A stretch of DNA of 64,000 nt, taken from Sanderia malayensis. Lineage: Eukaryota > Cnidaria > Scyphozoa > Semaeostomeae > Pelagiidae. This document shows, piece after piece, positions 59,655 to 64,000 of this stretch. The stretch covers positions 5,694,743 to 5,758,742 of the forward strand of contig RQOL01000374.1 in the NCBI GenBank assembly GCA_013076295.1. Reading direction: 5' to 3'. The notes under the pieces are model-generated. The model was not told the DNA's origin. It made no database searches and saw nothing but the letters and a program-made list of their open reading frames with translations. A program made the translations under genes and the position numbers. Position 1 is the stretch's first letter. Every line of letters starts with the position of its first letter.

Positions 59655-60022
59655 TCCAAATAAAATGCTACACTTATGTATTAGTGCCATACAATTGGAT
59701 ACTCAGGTGCCAAAATTTGGTCCTTTAGTATCCTTCAAAAAAATCTTTCAAAAAGTACATAAAATGCTATACTTTTTTATTAGTACTATACAATTGGATA
59801 CTCAGGTGCCAAAATTTTGTCCTTTAGTATCCTTCAAACAAATCTTTCAAAAAGTATATATAATGCTACACTTTTGTATTACTACTATACAATTGGATAC
59901 TCAGGTGCCTAAATCTGGTCCTTTAGTATCCTTCAAAAAAATTTTGTACATAAAATCTTGCACTTATGTTTTAGTACTACACAATTGGATACTCAGGCGC
60001 CTAAATTTGGTCCTTTAGTATA
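59655..60022. repeat. tandem repeat, four ~100-bp units
   Basis: Units start near 59661, 59761, 59861 and 59954 (aaatgctacacttNtgtatta), each with acaattggatactcaggtgcc and ggtcctttagtatccttcaa. The last unit is slightly shortened. Open frames through this block are repeat translations. Confidence 0.92.
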
Positions 60023-62254
60023 CATGAATGCTCAAAGAGTGGTATGTGATTGCAATTTGGCACACCAATTTACCAACGCAGTAATACCTGTTCTCACAAT
60101 ATTTAAAATTCAGAAGTTCAGACTCTTCTTTTTGTTTCTGTGCAACATTAAAAGTGCGCAGTGACGTCTGAAGTTGTCAGGTGTCATATATGATAATTGA
60201 TTTCGCAAAACTCTTAACGTAGAATTTTGCTGCTCATTCACTTCTGTGTTTAATTTTGCATATTTAGGATAATACGACACATTACAGCTTCCGGCACAGC
60301 CTGCAAAATTAACAAAGATTGAAGTTTCACCATGATATCATACAACTGCTTTCTAATACAATCATCACATTAATGCCGTCCAAATTTTTCTTCGTTATTG
60401 TAGCTGTGATTAATTTAAAATTAATCTCAGCAACAATTGGAAAGAGTAACTTGTGGAATGAGATTTTTATATTGCAAGCATGACTGCCAGAATCTTGGAC
60501 ATAACTGGACCACCTTATTAGCAACAAATTAAGGAGAACAAATTATGAAAACAAACAAATGTGATTTTTCCACTGAAATCTGTCCACTAAAAAAGGCAAG
60601 ACTTGAAATATGTTGGGTCTCTGTTCAAGCAGTACTGGTGCAGATGACAACAGTTGTCATAGACTATCAATTCTGGTGCTGTAAATAAAAGATCTGCTCC
60701 TTATTTTAAAACAACACCATGTAAGAACAAACTCTTTGAAAAATCATATTTGTTTGTAAAGTATGAAAACAAGTGAAAAATTTTGAACCAATAAATTTGG
60801 ACAAAAAATATTTGGACCCTTTTTGTAGAGCTTTTAATTTCATTTTTTTGCAAGTAAAGAGAACTTTCACATTGTAAAAAAGATTATATTCACCCAAATG
60901 TTCTTCAATTTTAACTTAAAAGTATGCTTTCAGCAAACGTATTCTTGACAAAAGAATATTGAACATTTTGTTTCATAAAATGTTCCAACACCTTTTGAAG
61001 AAGTTTATAGGCTTTTGGAGAACTAAGCTTTCGACCAATTTTTGTCGGAAAGTTTGACTGTCCGAGAGTTGTAGCTAACCCAAAACATCTTACCTGTCGG
61101 GAATCGGGTGCAAAGAACAGTGAACGGAACATTAACGGATTCTGGACACTCCATTACTTCAAAGCCATAACAAATTTCTGCAAACAAATGATACTATTTT
61201 CCAATTATTTCGTGGAAAATTGATTGCTTGCACTTTACAGCAGAATTTTACATAAAAAACGAAACCTTGCAACCAAAAAGTAGGAATGCATGGCTAAAAA
61301 GCTTTACCGTGCTCGCAGTAAACAGTAAATATCCCAGACGTAAGATTTGTGTGACCAGTATCAACTTTATTACAGTTGTCTCTTGCATCTGTCTTGCTCG
61401 TATCCTTTTCGTAATTTTCTCTCTCACATAAGGCAGGCCTGGCAGGCAAAGAGGACATACTTGAATGATCATCATTGCCCTCTCTCGGTGGCCCAAGATT
61501 GTTTTGCCCTACAGAAAATCATGCCTGTGATTTCACCCTTAATGCACAAAAGAGATTGAGCCAATTCTGGGATAAAAAAGTAGATGGAAGGCCTTCAAGA
61601 GCGCCATATATGATTGGAGCACATGCGTGCTATTGGAGAAAGTGTCGGGGATCTTTTTGAATAACGAACCCATTCGACAGACCACTCACAATTTCATCCA
61701 AGGCATCAGAAAGCGGACGATATAATATGACACGACGGGCAAAACGGATGATAAAATCGAAACAGTACCCAAACACTTTGGCGTATGTGAACAATGCCAT
61801 TGTAGAGCTCCTCACGTTCTGACAATACTCTAAAAATGATAGTGAAATCTTCCCGAAGAATTCGATCCAATTTCTCACGCTGATCTTTACCAGTTTCTCT
61901 TGATTTTGTAAAACTACGAAATAATTTTCTTGTTTGCGGATCATTTATGTAAACACGATCTTGAAAGCTAGTAAAGATTGAGCATAAAATGATACCAAGA
62001 TTTCATCACAAATCCATCACATGGGTATAAGTAAAACTGAAAACAGTCTTGCAAAACTGCAAGTTTTTAGTGCTAATATACAAAAATTAGCACAGCACAC
62101 CTTTTTCAAATAAGTAACCAGGGCTGGGGCCAGAAAGTTTAAGGCTTGAAAACGATGTAAGCAATTGGACAAAAATACAGAACACATGGAACTTTAACCT
62201 TGTTTTGGTTCTTGTTTTGATATTCTATCACTTATGAAATTAGGTAGAGTTTAA
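60023..62254. other. spacer, nothing convincing
   Basis: Several open frames of 60-104 codons occur on both strands (the longest 61630-61944, minus) but none has a recognisable domain, splice context or repeat structure. I do not call genes here. Confidence 0.4.
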
Positions 62255-62336
62255 AGGCGGATTTACACGGTACAAGTTGGCTACAAGTTTTTTCGATATT
62301 GGACTGCAAACTTGAACTTGTATCATGTAAATGCCC
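62255..62336. mobile_element. 82-bp Harbinger-like mini-MITE
   Basis: AGGCGGATTTACACGGTACA at the left is mirrored by TGTATCATGTAAATGCCC at the right, with TAA on both sides (62252-62254 and 62337-62339). The TAA target and ttcac/ttacacgg-type ends resemble PIF/Harbinger termini. Arms match imperfectly. Confidence 0.5.
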
Positions 62337-62746
62337 TAAAATTCTGTTCACGCCTGTTGTTTTGATTGACGTTAATCCTCCATCACAGTCGAAAAATTTC
62401 TGACTCGATGTCAAAAAGTTTTTCAGTTCACACCATTTTTTCAAAGACGCCAGAAATCGCTACTTCATGTAAGGTTTGTTTTGATTCGGGATTGCAAATG
62501 TTCTGAAGGAAAACTCAATTTTTGCAGGAAAATGTTGTAATTAACGGATAAAAATCAATTTCACGTGCGTCAACATAATATTTCAGATTTATGAAAGAAT
62601 TTAGGACAATCTGTAATATACCAGCAATTAATTATAAACATCGACACAAAACTAAACAACAAATATCACATATATAAAGACCGATCAAATTAAAAAAAAT
62701 CAGCAAAAGATTTAATTGAGTTACGATTGCTCAATGTTGTCGCAAT

Positions 62747-63899
62747 TTAATTCCGAAGAAAACTAAAATTTCGCCTCACATTCATGTCACCCCTTTGATT
62801 ACCCTGCAAAGGAGGTGTAGCTCGAAAATCGAAATCAGCTATTTGCTGACTGTTGGGAAAATGCTGCTGCTGCACAGTTGGCTGCACTGTAGGTTGCCTG
62901 GAATGTTTTGCTTGGATCAACAGGCATTGAATATCTATTTGGACGATGTCTTTGGCATAACAATCTGGAATTTCTTGCAACATTTTCCACACCATCTCTC
63001 CAAATATTTTGTCTGCAGTTCTCTCCGAATTATCGGATGGTTTCACCGTTGGCTGTCTTAGAGCTGTTATGGCTGTTTCTGGCAGTTGGTCAGTTTTGAG
63101 AGCCTCTGTCTTTTTTGCTGAATTTGCCGATGGTTTGTTGCTGAAAGGATATGCATAAATCTCGTTCTCTTCTTCTTCATTTGGTGTATCGGCATTGCGT
63201 TTCGTGAGATTCGAGTCTGTCCGTGTTGGTGATACGTTATCTGCCAGGAATTGCAATGACTCGTAAAATTGCCAACGACTTCTGTAAACTTCATTTGCTC
63301 CAGCTCCACTGACTCGAGACTGATTTGCTTTATTTTTCTCAGCTACAAAGTAGGTTCTGAACGAGTTCATCTTCTTGTTTATTTCCTCGTACGATGGCAA
63401 AGGAGACACTTCTTGAATTTCCAATACGGTTATAATTCTCTGGATGGCAATTCTTCTCTTGTCCTTTATATGGTACTGAAGATGGGACACGTCATATAGG
63501 ATGTCTTGCTGCTGCCATTCGTTTATGAGTGCTTCGACAAGAGGATCTGGCCATTCAAACTTTGGGGTTGCGTTTTTCTTCTTCGATGCTGTTCCTTTGG
63601 TGGCCTTTTTCTTTTTGGCAGAAACGACAGGTGTAGGCTGTGCTTGAACTTCAATATCTGTTTCACTTTCTTCCTCGTCTTCTATATATTCAGCGCTACA
63701 GCATAATATAACAACATTAGAATTAAAATTTGTAAATAAATTATTCTGAGACATAACCTCAGAATAATTGACAAAATTAAATTGACAAAATAAATAAAAC
63801 TAAAATAAAAATGAAAAAATAAGTAGTTGGAGCTTACGTTCTATTGGTTCTTCTCTGGCGCAGAAATTCTTCAAAGTCCAATGCCGAGTAACTTGCCAT
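62747..63899 (-). CDS. MADF-BESS domain protein (two exons)
   Basis: Exon 1 63838-63899 (ATG at 63897-63899) reads MASYSALDFEEFLRQRRTNR, donor gtaagc. Exon 2 63695-62747 continues in frame from acceptor gtag to a TAA. After an acidic, Lys-rich linker comes a MADF domain (FEWPDPLVEALINEWQQQDI, LYD, then KRRIAIQRI and a RWQFYESLQFL end), a Myb-like DNA-binding fold. Near the C-terminus is a BESS-like helix (KIFGEMVWKMLQEIPDCYAK), a protein-interaction motif. Arthropod MADF-BESS proteins are transcription factors; in this type of genome many such genes are the Myb-like partner of Harbinger transposons or derived from it. No paired nuclease is visible inside the window. Reading frame and splice sites are clean. 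Confidence 0.85.
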
Positions 63900-64000
63900 G
63901 ATGCTGAAATGTCTTTGTAGTCTGGTTGTTAGTTGAAAGAGTATCATAGAACTGGTTTAAAATAAGACTTGCGCTGCTTCATTATATACAATTTGCCCGG

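Noticed and set aside
59665..60018. 117-codon frame with internal protein repeats
   Set aside because: Repeat structure follows the ~100-bp DNA tandem repeat; no start context or splice signals.
61630..61944. 104-codon minus-strand frame
   Set aside because: No recognisable domain, no splice or family context; could be chance.

Overview
This is a stretch of animal nuclear genome. Genes have GT-AG introns, base composition is AT-rich, and transposon classes typical of marine invertebrates are present. The mix of families fits a cnidarian (anthozoan-like) best, but a sponge or other invertebrate cannot be excluded. I found no conserved single-copy host gene, and no tRNA, rRNA or CRISPR. Almost everything recognisable is a transposable element or a member of a large multi-copy accessory family, and most copies are broken.

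Layout, left side. A DUF6589-like gene (24-2770, +) faces a RecQ-like helicase pseudogene (3137-8230, -). A complete PIF/Harbinger element (3460-6328, TSD TAA) has split the helicase. A C-terminal fragment of a PIN-nuclease-like family follows (8671-9258, -), then simple repeats and ~114-bp tandem repeats (9528-10330).

From 10676 to 23005 lies a Mutator-like (MULE) element with 63-bp terminal inverted repeats and a 9-bp target duplication. Its multi-exon gene combines a MULE transposase, SWIM finger, Ulp1-type protease and PHD finger. Later insertions sit inside it: a hAT element (10784-11861, TSD gtaaaacg) that itself contains a TA-flanked MITE (11284-11554); a TA-flanked element in an intron (14450-15710); and a Ty3/Gypsy retrotransposon (16704-20888) inside the SWIM-finger codons.

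Centre. A HECT-like fragment (+) faces an integrase-like transposase remnant (-) at 23.3-25.9 kb. Next is a secreted ricin-B-type lectin pseudogene (26.0-26.9 kb, -), a CR1-type LINE with a 2A-like motif (27433-31172), and a second convergent integrase (+)/HECT (-) pair (31.2-33.2 kb). The lectin-to-HECT segment is repeated without the LINE at 43276-48057. That second copy is flanked by 159-bp direct repeats.

Right side. Between the duplicates lies a PIN-like gene whose last exon has a 1547-codon open frame (35744-42176, +). A related five-exon gene lies at 49129-54804 with one in-frame TGA. Then come OTU/PHD-like exon remnants (56.4-57.3 kb), two orphan exons, a ~100-bp tandem repeat (59.66-60.02 kb), and a two-exon MADF-BESS gene (62747-63899, -).

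The genes do not form a pathway. The strongest leads are the intron-bearing MULE, the recurring integrase+HECT pairing, and the PIN-like family shared by two large genes.
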